The position numbers and the translations under genes are program-made. A DNA stretch of 64,000 nt from NCBI GenBank assembly GCA_013817245.1, contig JACDDA010000002.1, positions 156,252-220,251 on the forward strand, in the 5' to 3' direction. Source of the DNA: Gammaproteobacteria bacterium (GTDB lineage: Bacteria > Pseudomonadota > Gammaproteobacteria > HTCC5015). A model generated the notes under the pieces. That model saw nothing but the letters and a program-made list of their open reading frames with translations, was not told the DNA's origin and ran no database searches. Positions 54,935 to 63,861 of the stretch are shown here, one piece after another. Position 1 is the stretch's first letter, and the number at the start of each line of letters is the position of its first letter.

Positions 54935-55811
54935 GTAATGGCGGCTGGGTTAAACGGCGAAAAGCTTCGGCATATTTAGCGGCGGTTTTTTCTACAATCA
55001 CTTGCGGTAATGCAGGACCTGGCGCGACTTTATTCCAATCTAAGGTTTCTAAATAATCACGCAAGAATTGTTTGTCAAAACTTGGCGGGCTTATGCCAAT
55101 ACGATATTCATCAGCAGGCCAAAAACGCGAAGAGTCCGGGGTTAGTGCTTCATCAATTAGAATTAATTGGTCGTTATTGTCTAAACCAAATTCAAATTTT
55201 GTGTCTGCGATAATAATGCCGCATTGCCGCGCATAACGTGCGGCTTCTTGATAAAGCTGCAACGTAATATTACGCACACGTTCTGCTAAAGGCAGACCAA
55301 TTAATTCTACGGTTTTTTCAAAGCTGATATTTTCATCATGCGCGCCAATGTCCGCTTTAGTAGCGGGCGTAAATAAAGCATTGGGTAATTGTTCGGCTAA
55401 CTGCAAACCAGCAGGTAATGTGATGCCACAAATTTGACCGCGACGTTGATAATCTTTCCAGCCCGATCCAATAATATAACCACGCGCAACCGCTTCAATC
55501 GGTAAAGGTCGAAGTTTTTTGACTAACATGCCGCGCCCATCAAGCGAGTTAATTTCTGTAGCGCTCAGATAGGTTTCTAAAGGTAAATCAATCCAGTGAT
55601 TGCTGATAATATTACGGGTGCGCTCAAACCAAAATTGTGAAATAGCGGTTAACAATTTGCCTTTACCCGGGATCGGAGTAGGCATGATCACATCAAAAGC
55701 CGATATACGATCAGTCGTGACGATCAATAAATGTTCAGCGCCGGCATCGTAAATATCGCGAACTTTTCCGCGATTAATCAGCGGCAAACTAGTGAGTTGG
55801 CTTTCGAACAC
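54927..55811 (-). CDS. purC: SAICAR synthetase
   Basis: A 294-aa ATP-grasp-like enzyme of purine synthesis that joins CAIR with aspartate. Seen: [130 protein letters not shown]. The GTG at 55811 is chosen because GAGGAA lies 5 bases upstream and it yields the family's roughly 295-aa length. The frame stays open to 56108 but that part overlaps the opposite-strand gene and is unconserved. Confidence 0.96.
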   Translation of the reverse strand: MFESQLTSLPLINRGKVRDIYDAGAEHLLIVTTDRISAFDVIMPTPIPGKGKLLTAISQFWFERTRNIISNHWIDLPLETYLSATEINSLDGRGMLVKKLRPLPIEAVARGYIIGSGWKDYQRRGQICGITLPAGLQLAEQLPNALFTPATKADIGAHDENISFEKTVELIGLPLAERVRNITLQLYQEAARYARQCGIIIADTKFEFGLDNNDQLILIDEALTPDSSRFWPADEYRIGISPPSFDKQFLRDYLETLDWNKVAPGPALPQVIVEKTAAKYAEAFRRLTQPPLHG

Positions 55812-55858
55812 GGAGGTTCCTCGGGTGAAAATAGTTAAGCGTGGGGTGCCAGAAAACT

Positions 55859-55881
55859 TGACAGCTATGGTATAACATTTG
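55859..55881. promoter_or_regulatory. possible Zur box
   Basis: The right half, TATAACATTT, equals the half-site of the gammaproteobacterial Zur consensus (AAATGTTATA inverted), while the left half matches poorly (about 5 of 11). It stands directly upstream of the small gene at 55885 that precedes the ZnuD-like receptor. Tentative. Confidence 0.3.
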
Positions 55882-55884
55882 GTG

Positions 55885-56169
55885 ATGAACGTCTGGATTC
55901 GTAAGCTACTGTACGGTTTTTTGCTGCTGCTTTTGGCAGAGCAAAGTCTGTGGCTGTGGCATGCGCAAGAACATGTATTAAGTAAGGAAGCGCCCGTTTG
56001 CCAGTTATGTGTGGCAGCGGTGCATAGCGGCAATGGTGTATGGTCAGCGTCGACCGCACTTTCTATATTAATTTTGTTATTTTCCTGGTGGCTTTTTACC
56101 ACCAGCATTTATTTTCCCAACACCTTCTTCATTGCTTACCACAGCCGCGCTCCGCCTCCGCTTAATTAA
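55885..56169 (+). CDS. small membrane protein with CxxC (DUF2946-like)
   Basis: A 94-aa protein. An N-terminal hydrophobic segment ([21 protein letters not shown]) is followed by His-containing [10 protein letters not shown] and a CQLC pair, then a second helix ([14 protein letters not shown]) and a polar tail. Small proteins with an HxxxH...CxxC pattern next to metal-related TonB receptors are common (DUF2946-like); I cannot confirm the family. The ATG at 55885 is preferred over TTG/GTG codons just upstream. It is terminated by the hairpin at 56182 before the receptor gene. Confidence 0.6.
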   Translation: MNVWIRKLLYGFLLLLLAEQSLWLWHAQEHVLSKEAPVCQLCVAAVHSGNGVWSASTALSILILLFSWWLFTTSIYFPNTFFIAYHSRAPPPLN

Positions 56170-56181
56170 CTCTGACATTTT

Positions 56182-56204
56182 TCCAGCCATGGCTGGATAT
56201 TTTT
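56182..56204 (+). terminator. intrinsic terminator
   Basis: The perfect palindrome TCCAGCCATGGCTGGA (stem of 6 with loop CATG) is followed by TATTTTTAT. It lies 13 bases past the small CxxC gene and 63 bases before the TonB receptor start. Confidence 0.7.
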
Positions 56205-56267
56205 ATACGCAAGGACTGACCCTGAATGTCGTCTTTGTCTGTCGAATTTAATTTGGAGATTTATCTG

Positions 56268-58277
56268 ATGTATCAATTTATAAGCGTTATTTTAACGCTA
56301 GTCATTACCATGTCTGTGATGGCCGCATCTTTGGAAGAAGTTACCGTTACTGCGAGTCCGCTGAAGTTATCTATAGATGAAACTGCGCAATCGGTGAGCG
56401 TGCTTGATGATGCGATCTTGCGCGCGCAAATGGCGCGTAACCTCGCGAGCACTTTGGAATCTCAAGCAGGTATTAGTGCAACAGATTTTGGCCCGGCTGT
56501 CTCAAGACCTATCATTCGTGGCTTTGCTGGCCCCCGCGTGTTGTTGTTAGAAAATAGTATGTCGGGCATGGATTTATCTTCCTTGAGTGATGATCATGCG
56601 CCCGCGATGGAAGCCGATAATGCCGTGCAAATAGAAGTATTGCGCGGGCCAATGACCTTGTTATATGGCAGCGGTGCAATTGGTGGTGTCGTGAATGTGG
56701 TGAATGCGCGTTTACCCAATAAGTTGCCAGCGCAATTTTCAGGTGAATTACAAGCATGGGGTGACACGGTTGCGAATGGTACTTTGCTTGCGTTAGCAGT
56801 CGATGATGCTTTTGGCAATTGGGCTGTACATGCCGATGCTAAAAAACAAAATGCGGATGATTATACTATTCCGACCGACGCCGGAATTACGGATGAAGAT
56901 GGCAATGTGCGTGATGTGCTCGCCAATAGCGCGAGTGAAAGTCAAGATGTGGCGGTAGGCACGAGTTGGTTTGGTGAAAATAGTCAGGTGGGCATTGCGC
57001 TGAATGAGTTAACTCAACAGTATGGTTTGCCTAATGAAGAAGATGCCAGCATTGATATGCGGCAACAACGAGTTCAATTAAAAGCAGCGCTATATTCATT
57101 TGATAGTTCTATTAAAAAAATAGAATTAGATGTTGCCGCCGCACGTTATAAACACACTGAATTTGAAGGCGAAGAAATTGGCACGCGCTTTAAAAATGAT
57201 GAGTGGCAAACACGCGTAGGTGTCACGCAATCTATAAATGATGCGATGCAGTGGATCTGGGGCACGGATCTAAAGCAGCAAGATTTTTCTGCGTTAGGCG
57301 CAGAAGCCTATATTCCAACCACCACTACCCAATCGCAGGCATTATTTGGTATCGCGCAATATCAGCAAAATGATTGGCGCTGGGAAACGGGATTGCGTGT
57401 GGAAAAGGCTAATTTAGAAAACACCACAGCCAATGAAGATTTTGATTTGTTGAATGGTTCCTTAGCCGCGCGTTGGTCGCTGACAGAGCCGTTGTCGCTT
57501 TCATTTTCATTGGGTTACGCAGAGCGCGCACCGACCGCAGAAGAATTATTTGCGTGTGGTGCACACATTGCGACATCGACGTATACCGTCGGTTTAATAG
57601 CCGATGCGTGCGTTCCAACCAATGTGGATGTTGCACCTGAAAGTTATACTAATTTGGATATAGGGTTACGTTGGCAAACAACGCAACAACGATTGTTGCT
57701 CACGTTATTTACTGGCCGTTCACAAAATTATCTTTATTTAGCGCCCACCGATACGGATATCGATGGTATTGCGGATCGTGTGGATGATGAAGGTGTGTTG
57801 GCCAGTGATGGAGAATTATTGCGGGCTCAATATCAACAACACACGGCCACGTTTCAAGGTTATGAAATAGAAGCGTTGTGGTCGCTGAGCGAACAATTAG
57901 GCGAGGGTTGGGATTTGCGTGTATTTACTGATCGTGTGCGTGGTCGTCTTACCGATGATCGTTATTTACCGCGTATGACGCCTCCGCGTGCAGGTGTGGC
58001 GATGTTGTATCAGGTGCAAGCATGGTCAGCGGTGTTAGAAAATATGTACATCGCACGTCAAAATGAGCTTGCTGAATTAGAAACGCCGACACAGAGTGCG
58101 ACCGTGTGGGGCGCGAAACTCGCTTATGATATTGCGTTGGGTGAGCAAACACTGAGTTTATATGCGCGCGGTGAAAATCTTACGGATGAAGTTGTGCGCC
58201 GTCATACTTCCTGGATCAAAGCACAAAGTCCGTTGCCGGGACGTAATTGGCAATTAGGGTTGAATTGGAAATTTTAA
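56268..58277 (+). CDS. TonB-dependent outer-membrane receptor (ZnuD-like, zinc)
   Basis: A 669-aa 22-strand barrel receptor. The signal peptide MYQFISVILTLVITMSVMA precedes a short TonB-box-like segment (LEEVTVTASP). The plug domain has RPIIRGFAGPRVLLLENSMSGMDLSSLSDDHAPAMEADNAVQIEVLRGPMTLLYGSGAIGGVVNVVN, whose DHA and SxxSxDH pattern is characteristic of ZnuD-type zinc receptors. The last strand ends LGLNWKF with terminal Phe. The ATG at 56268 has GGAG at 56255-56258. Zinc specificity is inferred from family resemblance. Confidence 0.88.
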   Translation: MYQFISVILTLVITMSVMAASLEEVTVTASPLKLSIDETAQSVSVLDDAILRAQMARNLASTLESQAGISATDFGPAVSRPIIRGFAGPRVLLLENSMSGMDLSSLSDDHAPAMEADNAVQIEVLRGPMTLLYGSGAIGGVVNVVNARLPNKLPAQFSGELQAWGDTVANGTLLALAVDDAFGNWAVHADAKKQNADDYTIPTDAGITDEDGNVRDVLANSASESQDVAVGTSWFGENSQVGIALNELTQQYGLPNEEDASIDMRQQRVQLKAALYSFDSSIKKIELDVAAARYKHTEFEGEEIGTRFKNDEWQTRVGVTQSINDAMQWIWGTDLKQQDFSALGAEAYIPTTTTQSQALFGIAQYQQNDWRWETGLRVEKANLENTTANEDFDLLNGSLAARWSLTEPLSLSFSLGYAERAPTAEELFACGAHIATSTYTVGLIADACVPTNVDVAPESYTNLDIGLRWQTTQQRLLLTLFTGRSQNYLYLAPTDTDIDGIADRVDDEGVLASDGELLRAQYQQHTATFQGYEIEALWSLSEQLGEGWDLRVFTDRVRGRLTDDRYLPRMTPPRAGVAMLYQVQAWSAVLENMYIARQNELAELETPTQSATVWGAKLAYDIALGEQTLSLYARGENLTDEVVRRHTSWIKAQSPLPGRNWQLGLNWKF

Positions 58278-58356
58278 AAACCAAATGTTTTATATTTTGC
58301 GGCCGACAATGACATTCTAAAGGTGCAATTAGGGTCGCTGGCGTGATAAATTTGAG

Positions 58357-58390
58357 CGAGGTATTGTTGCAAAGCGATACCTCGTTTTTT
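58357..58390 (+). terminator. intrinsic terminator upstream of the mltD-like gene
   Basis: The stem CGAGGTAT/ATACCTCG (58357-58364 with 58377-58384) is followed by six T. It ends the receptor transcript, but the T-run finishes only 14-23 bases before the next start codon, so the downstream gene depends on readthrough or on a promoter in the 80 bases before the hairpin. Confidence 0.85.
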
Positions 58391-58412
58391 ATTGCAGCGG
58401 ATAATGATCACG

Positions 58413-60668
58413 ATGAAAAAAATGTTGTTACGTACGTTCCTGTTATTAAGTTGCGCAGGGTCGGTATTATTTATTGATAGTGCACAAGCCGACGAAGAAA
58501 AAAATCCAACCGTATTTATCCGGCCCGCCATATTAGAGCCAGCGGTATTGTTTTGGCGGCGCATTTACACTGAAGTAACAACTAAGCAAGGCTTGATTCA
58601 TGATAATGAACGCCTTGATATTATTTATCAGGCCATTAATTTAGACGTGACTGTTTCTAGGCGTGAGCGTAGCGCTACGATTGAGCGCATTAAAGATCGT
58701 TATCGCGATGCTTTATTAAAATTAGCACGCGGTGAGCGTAATGACTTAACGCCTGAAGAGCGGCGTGTCTTAGCTTTGTGGGGCGAATCAACATCCGAAG
58801 ATGAGTTTAAAGCTGCCGCAGGGCGAATTCGTTTTCAATTGGGACAAGCAGATAAATTTCGCGATGGTTTAGTGCGTTCGGGTCGTTGGATGCCGTTTAT
58901 TCGTAAAACCTTGAAAGACGCGAACATGCCCTTGGAAATAGCGGCATTACCGCATGTTGAATCTTCTTTTAATCCTAGCGCGTATTCATCTGTTGGCGCT
59001 GCGGGGATGTGGCAGTTTACGCGTTCAACGGGTGAGCGTTATATGCGTGTTGATCATGTCGTTGATGAGCGACTTGATCCGTACGTTGCAACCGTCGCCG
59101 CGAGTCGCTTGCTGCAATATAACTACAATAATATTAAAAGCTGGCCATTAGCGATCACTGCTTATAATCATGGTCTGGCCGGCGTAACGCGCGCGGCACG
59201 AGAAACAGGTACTACGGATATTGAGACGATTATTAAGCAATATAAAGGTCGCGCGTTTGGTTTTGCATCACGGAATTTTTATACGGCATTTTTAGCGGCG
59301 GTTGAAGTTAATTCAAACCCTAAGCGTTTTTTAGGTGATATTGAATTGGAACCAGTGGAGCAATCTACCGCGCTAGCGTTACCTTATTATGTTCCTTCCT
59401 CACAATTAGCCCAAGTGTTCGCTCTCAGTCGCGAAGAATTACGCGGCTGGAACCCTGCTTTACGGCCACCCGTGTGGGAAGGTAGTAAACATGTGCCGAA
59501 AGGTTACTCTTTAAGATTGCCCGCAAAACAATATCCAGCAGCGCCTATGACGTTATTGATGGCTATGCAAGAACGGCATGCGCAGCAAAAACCAGATTTA
59601 ACGTATCGAGTACGACGGGGTGATTCTTTATCGGCGATTGCGGATCGTTTTAACGTGAGTCCGCGCACTTTAATGGCGTTAAATAATTTAAATAATCAAC
59701 ATCTGGTTCGTGAAGGGCAATTGCTGCGTTTACCAGCTGCGTCTAATGCGCCAGCTGCCGTAATTGCAACTACCAGCGCCACGTCAGTCAGTGATGTTGC
59801 AAGCGTTAACACTACTAATGCGCCGGTGATTACTCAGCCTTTAGTGAAGAGTGATGGTTTATATACAGTGCAACCAGGCGATGCAATTTCGACTATCGCC
59901 GCACGTTTTGGGGTTTCGCAAACTAATTTAATGTTGTGGAATAATTTAAGTCAGCCGCGTGCCTTATTAGCGGGGCAAGTATTGCGTTTACAAGCACCTA
60001 TAACAGATGTGAATGTTTTGGCGGGCAGCACAGCAAAAAGTCGTGAGAGTAATCGAGATAATAAAGTTCCTAAAGGTGCAGTCAGCACCGTGTTAGCGGG
60101 CACTCAAGCTGAATTACGAGTGCCGACAGAAGATAAAGTGGAAACCGCAGAACCAGTAACTGCGCAAGAAGCAGAATTGATCGCGCCGGTGCAACCCGCT
60201 GGTTTGCATCCAGGTTTATCAGCCGATCCTAGTGATTATACGGTTGCGAGTGATGGCACTATTCGTATGCAAGCGGTGGAAACGCTGGGGCATTATGCGG
60301 AATGGTTAGATATTCCTACGCAACAATTACGTGATGTCAATCGTTGGTCACGGAATAGCACGGTGAAACTGTATGCCAAAGTAAAATTGGATTTTAGTAA
60401 AGTTGATAAAAACACTTTTGAAGCGCGGCGTGCGGCTTATCATCAACAATTACAAGGCGAATATTTTAATCGTTATCAAATTGAAGGCTCTAAAAATCAT
60501 GTTTTGCGTAAAGGGGAATCGGTTTGGTGGTTAGCGAATAATCGTTACCATGTACCGGTATGGTTATTATTACAATATAATCCCGGTATGAGGTTGGACA
60601 AAGTAAAAGCAGGTGATGCAGTCGTCTTTCCTATTGTTCAGCTTAAAGCCGAATCCACGACACCGTAG
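58413..60668 (+). CDS. mltD: MltD-type lytic transglycosylase with LysM domains
   Basis: A 751-aa periplasmic or outer-membrane muramidase-like enzyme cutting the MurNAc-GlcNAc bond to form 1,6-anhydro ends. The signal peptide is at about 1-27. A helical domain precedes the SLT domain (about 165-310), whose catalytic Glu183 stands in ALPHVESSFNPSAYSSVGAAGMWQFT; AITAYNHG is the closing motif. Two clear LysM repeats (TYRVRRGDSLSAIADRFNVS and LYTVQPGDAISTIAARFGVS) are followed by a degenerate third near 690-745. ATG choices at 58404 and 58413 are both possible. Confidence 0.92.
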   Translation: MKKMLLRTFLLLSCAGSVLFIDSAQADEEKNPTVFIRPAILEPAVLFWRRIYTEVTTKQGLIHDNERLDIIYQAINLDVTVSRRERSATIERIKDRYRDALLKLARGERNDLTPEERRVLALWGESTSEDEFKAAAGRIRFQLGQADKFRDGLVRSGRWMPFIRKTLKDANMPLEIAALPHVESSFNPSAYSSVGAAGMWQFTRSTGERYMRVDHVVDERLDPYVATVAASRLLQYNYNNIKSWPLAITAYNHGLAGVTRAARETGTTDIETIIKQYKGRAFGFASRNFYTAFLAAVEVNSNPKRFLGDIELEPVEQSTALALPYYVPSSQLAQVFALSREELRGWNPALRPPVWEGSKHVPKGYSLRLPAKQYPAAPMTLLMAMQERHAQQKPDLTYRVRRGDSLSAIADRFNVSPRTLMALNNLNNQHLVREGQLLRLPAASNAPAAVIATTSATSVSDVASVNTTNAPVITQPLVKSDGLYTVQPGDAISTIAARFGVSQTNLMLWNNLSQPRALLAGQVLRLQAPITDVNVLAGSTAKSRESNRDNKVPKGAVSTVLAGTQAELRVPTEDKVETAEPVTAQEAELIAPVQPAGLHPGLSADPSDYTVASDGTIRMQAVETLGHYAEWLDIPTQQLRDVNRWSRNSTVKLYAKVKLDFSKVDKNTFEARRAAYHQQLQGEYFNRYQIEGSKNHVLRKGESVWWLANNRYHVPVWLLLQYNPGMRLDKVKAGDAVVFPIVQLKAESTTP

Positions 60669-60785
60669 TGTCATGTCGACGTGCCATAAAATGCGCAACT
60701 AAGTTCTAGAGTATTCCTAACGATAATATGACATTCATTCTCTAGATAAATGTAAAGCGAATGAATTAATAAAGACAGGTTGGCA

Positions 60786-61112
60786 ATGACAACAATCCAA
60801 AAAGACAATACTGTGTTTACCGTAATTATTGAAATTACGACTGAGCCTGAATATCAAGCAGAGTTAGTGCAGTTATCGCAGGGCAGTCTCGATATTATGG
60901 CGACGATGGAAGGTTTTTTGTCAGCCTCTTTATATCGTAGTCATGATGGTACAAAAATTATCCGTCATATTCATTGGCGTAACCGACAAGATCATGATAA
61001 CTGTATTAAGCACCCGCGTTGGATTGAAGAAGGCCGCGACATTAAGCGCTTCATCGACCAAGGCCGTGGCAACATTATTATGAAAACTTATGATTCAGTA
61101 ATCAATTTATAA
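60786..61112 (+). CDS. ABM-domain (putative quinol monooxygenase) protein
   Basis: A 108-aa dimeric alpha/beta-barrel type protein of the antibiotic-biosynthesis-monooxygenase fold. It has FTVIIEITTEPEYQAELVQLSQGSLDIMATMEGFLSASLYRSHDGTKIIRHIHWRNRQDHDNCIKHP, with the usual strand-helix-strand pattern and HWRNRQDHD loop. The ATG at 60786 has AGG at 60777-60779; a TTG at 60780 is less likely. The substrate is unknown: members include quinol monooxygenases and haem-degrading proteins. Confidence 0.8.
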   Translation: MTTIQKDNTVFTVIIEITTEPEYQAELVQLSQGSLDIMATMEGFLSASLYRSHDGTKIIRHIHWRNRQDHDNCIKHPRWIEEGRDIKRFIDQGRGNIIMKTYDSVINL

Positions 61113-61173
61113 CTCACAGCTGCTTTTTTTGAGCTAATTAAATAAGTAGAAATTTATTAATTGAGGTGAGCCG

Positions 61174-61431
61174 ATGCGCATTAAGTGGTTATTCCTCGGC
61201 CTAGCGCTGTTATTGGTAGGTTATGTATTTATTTTGTACGCTTTTTTTCAACACCATGCATTTGCATTTGATGTATTTCTGAAAATATCGATTTTATTCT
61301 TAGTTATTTTATTTTTGTTTTTTATCGCTTTAATGCACCGTCACATGTTTCCTACTGAGCCTTCAGAAGCAGAGAAATTGCGTGCAGACGAACGCAAAAA
61401 TGGCTGGGTTAATTTTAAAACCCGCGATTAA
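61174..61431 (+). CDS. small two-helix membrane protein
   Basis: An 85-aa protein with two hydrophobic helices (about 4-26 and 35-54, very rich in Phe/Leu/Ile) and a charged cytoplasmic tail (PTEPSEAEKLRADERKNGWVNFKTRD). The start ATG has GAGGTGA upstream. I do not recognise the family. It is separated by 61 bases from the ABM gene and may share its transcript. Confidence 0.65.
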   Translation: MRIKWLFLGLALLLVGYVFILYAFFQHHAFAFDVFLKISILFLVILFLFFIALMHRHMFPTEPSEAEKLRADERKNGWVNFKTRD

Positions 61432-61453
61432 TGTTTTTTTGGCAATGGATGAT

Positions 61454-61711
61454 TTATATGCCTAGATTGCTCAGCGTGACAGCAATGTCATTCAAAATGG
61501 CGGTTAGTCGCGGATATTCAGTTTCAAATTCGGTTATAGATTTTTTTAATTGCACTGCATTGTTATCGTTATCCGTGCTCGAATCTAGTTGGGTTTCAAT
61601 TTGATTGATTAAATCTAACAGTGCCGTGTGCCGTTCTGTATCAAGACCTTGTGTTTGCGCTAATTCTTGTTTAAGTGCCGCTAAATTATTGCGTATCGAT
61701 TCGCTAGACAT
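61454..61711 (-). CDS. DUF4404 family protein
   Basis: An 85-aa all-helical protein: MSSESIRNNLAALKQELAQTQGLDTERHTALLDLINQIETQLD, then SITEFETEYPRLTAILNDIAVTLSNLGI. The closing FExxYPRLTAxLNxIAxxLSNLGI is the DUF4404 signature. The function is unknown; coiled-coil character suggests oligomerisation. It lies 21 bases after the FG-GAP gene on the same strand, probably co-transcribed. Confidence 0.88.
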   Translation of the reverse strand: MSSESIRNNLAALKQELAQTQGLDTERHTALLDLINQIETQLDSSTDNDNNAVQLKKSITEFETEYPRLTAILNDIAVTLSNLGI

Positions 61712-61732
61712 AATAGGGTTCCCGTTTTTAAA

Positions 61733-63610
61733 TTAAGGTGCGCTTGCTTCGGGTGGCAAAGTCCCTAAATCGCTAGCCGGTAAAGGTGCAGGTAATACAG
61801 GCGGCGCGTCGATTATTGCTGCAGGCGCAGCGCTTGGTGTAGAGACTGGTTCAGGGGTTGGCGGATTTTCATTAGTAGGCGAGACGCTCTTAGCGGGCGG
61901 CACCGGAATATTTTTACGTGCTTCCAGCGCGGAAGGCCCACTAATGAAAGCGCGTGGAGGCAATGGGGCTTGCGCGGGGGGCGGTGCGATTAATCGTTCT
62001 TCAACGGTGACCGGCGTGCCTGCGAAAGCGAAATATTGATTAATCGGGGGTTTTTCATAGCTACGTACACGGCCATTGGTTTGAGTAATTTCTAAACGTG
62101 AAGCGGCGGTTTGCACACCTAATCCTAAATTCATTGTCCACGCTTGCGACGCGGTTAAACCTTGATTAACTAAAAATTGTTGATGAATAATTCGGCCATT
62201 ATTTTTTTCCACCATCACGCGCATGTTTAAATAATCCGGTGTGGTAGGAATAGGCAGACTGATTTGATTTGAATCAAAGCCGCCGGAATTAATAAAAGCT
62301 TGGCTAGTGCCATCAAAGTTTAGAAAAATAATATCGGTATAACCGTCGGCGTTAACATCTGCGATTAATGGTGAAATGCCGTAGCGTTGATTGTTGATGC
62401 CAGCGGCTTTTTCGACCGCAGCGAACATGTCGTTGTCAGTTTGAACTAATAAGCGTCCCGGTTGTTTATAAGCCCAATGCGGCGGAAAGCTCATGTAATT
62501 AGATGCAACGACAATATCTTGCAAACTATCTGAGTTGAAGTCGGCCATCACCGCACCCCAACCAAATTCATAATTGGCTAATTTGAGCGCGTCAGCTGTA
62601 TTGGTAAAATGAAAATCGCCATCGTTATGCAAGAATACCCATTGCGGATGATAACTTTGGCTATCACGTAAATCGCCGCGTGATAAATAGGGTAAAGACA
62701 TAGTGCCGATATTGGTTACTAAAATATCTACGAAACCATTGTTATCAATATCACCTAATGCGAGTCCCATCGGATAACCATAAAAATCTTGTGTAGGATT
62801 AGGTTTTTGTTCAAAGGTGAGATCATGATTATTGCGATAAGTTAAAACTTGTCCAGCATCTTGATTGATTACTAAGTCAGGCCAGTTGTCGTTATCTAAA
62901 TCCACAAAACTGGCCGTTAAGACATTGTGTTTGTCGCGTAAGCCAGCGGCTGTTGTAATATCACGGAACGTATTGTCGCCATTATTAAGTAACAATAAGC
63001 TGGTCGCGGCATATTCTGTGTCATTAAAAGCATGACGATGTTTAAAATAATTTTTTGGATGCATATTGGTGCTAATAAATAAATCTACTTTGCCATCTAA
63101 ATTAATATCTCCCAATGCAATGGCGGTTGGTACGGAATTGTCATCAAAGGCCACGTCGATTTTTTCGCTAACGAACACACCATTCTGATTACGCAAAAAA
63201 TACAAGCCACTATCACGCGCGACAAATAAATCGGTAAAGCCATTGTAATCAGCATCAATCGCGGCGGCACCATAAGTCGCATCGCCGGCTTTTTTGGTAA
63301 TGCCTGATTCGGAATAGATATTAATGAAACTGTTATCTATGTACGTAAATAAACCATCGCCTTGTAAGGCTCCGCCGCCAATAAAAATTTCTGGTTTACC
63401 GTTATTGTCGATGTCGATGACCGCGCCGCCTATGAAGGGCAAGGCGCGTAAATGTTTGTAATCATGCGTAAAAGGGATGGGAATGGTCGCGAAAGTTGGG
63501 ATTTTGGAAACGTTAATGCTCACTGAATAGGGTGGACGATAAAAATAATAGCCCGCATAGCCTAGGCCGCCGAGGAGTAGGAGAAATATAAACAGTGTCC
63601 GCAAGCGCAT
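61733..63610 (-). CDS. FG-GAP/ASPIC-UnbV (CRTAC1-like) extracellular protein
   Basis: A 625-aa protein anchored or exported by an N-terminal hydrophobic helix (LFIFLLLLGGLGYAGYYFY). At least six FG-GAP/VCBS-like repeats (residues 50-430) carry Ca-binding DxDxNGxxD loops (IDIDNNGKPEIFI, IDADYNGFTDLFV, GDINLDGKVDLFI, VDLDNDNWPDLVI, GDIDNNGFVDILV, ADVNADGYTDIIF), indicating a beta-propeller. An ASPIC/UnbV-like segment is at about 470-530 (NLGLGVQTAASRLEITQTNGRVRSY) and a Pro/Ala-rich tail from 540. The role is probably cell-surface binding; the ligand is unknown. Confidence 0.88.
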   Translation of the reverse strand: MRLRTLFIFLLLLGGLGYAGYYFYRPPYSVSINVSKIPTFATIPIPFTHDYKHLRALPFIGGAVIDIDNNGKPEIFIGGGALQGDGLFTYIDNSFINIYSESGITKKAGDATYGAAAIDADYNGFTDLFVARDSGLYFLRNQNGVFVSEKIDVAFDDNSVPTAIALGDINLDGKVDLFISTNMHPKNYFKHRHAFNDTEYAATSLLLLNNGDNTFRDITTAAGLRDKHNVLTASFVDLDNDNWPDLVINQDAGQVLTYRNNHDLTFEQKPNPTQDFYGYPMGLALGDIDNNGFVDILVTNIGTMSLPYLSRGDLRDSQSYHPQWVFLHNDGDFHFTNTADALKLANYEFGWGAVMADFNSDSLQDIVVASNYMSFPPHWAYKQPGRLLVQTDNDMFAAVEKAAGINNQRYGISPLIADVNADGYTDIIFLNFDGTSQAFINSGGFDSNQISLPIPTTPDYLNMRVMVEKNNGRIIHQQFLVNQGLTASQAWTMNLGLGVQTAASRLEITQTNGRVRSYEKPPINQYFAFAGTPVTVEERLIAPPPAQAPLPPRAFISGPSALEARKNIPVPPAKSVSPTNENPPTPEPVSTPSAAPAAIIDAPPVLPAPLPASDLGTLPPEASAP

Positions 63611-63861
63611 AAGAAAACCTCTGGCAAGTATTAAGTCCCTATCTAGCCGTAGTAAGAATCATGGTCTAGGGGTCGTTTCAATGAAGCTAGCTATAATGTA
63701 AAGAAAAAATGCGCATGAAGCCAATTTTCCTAGCAATCAGTGCAGTGCTGATGTGATTTTAGGTCGATAACAGTCGGTTGTTTCGATAGAACTAATTCTT
63801 GTTAGGCCACTGTGCTCTCTATGACTACAATGCAGCCTGCATATTCAACAAGGAGTATTTT
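63611..63861. other. intergenic region upstream of peroxiredoxin
   Basis: Contains the divergent promoters of the FG-GAP gene and the peroxiredoxin gene. A TATAAT hexamer is at 63692-63697 but no matching -35 was found. No gene seen. Confidence 0.4.

Noticed and set aside
55858-55876. Sigma70 promoter from TTGACA and TATAAC before the CxxC gene
   Set aside because: The two hexamers are only 7 bases apart, too close to act as -35 and -10; the TATAAC part is better explained as a possible Zur half-site.
55812-56108. N-terminal extension of purC
   Set aside because: The extra 99 codons overlap an opposite-strand gene and lack conservation; a GTG with a good ribosome site gives the normal length.
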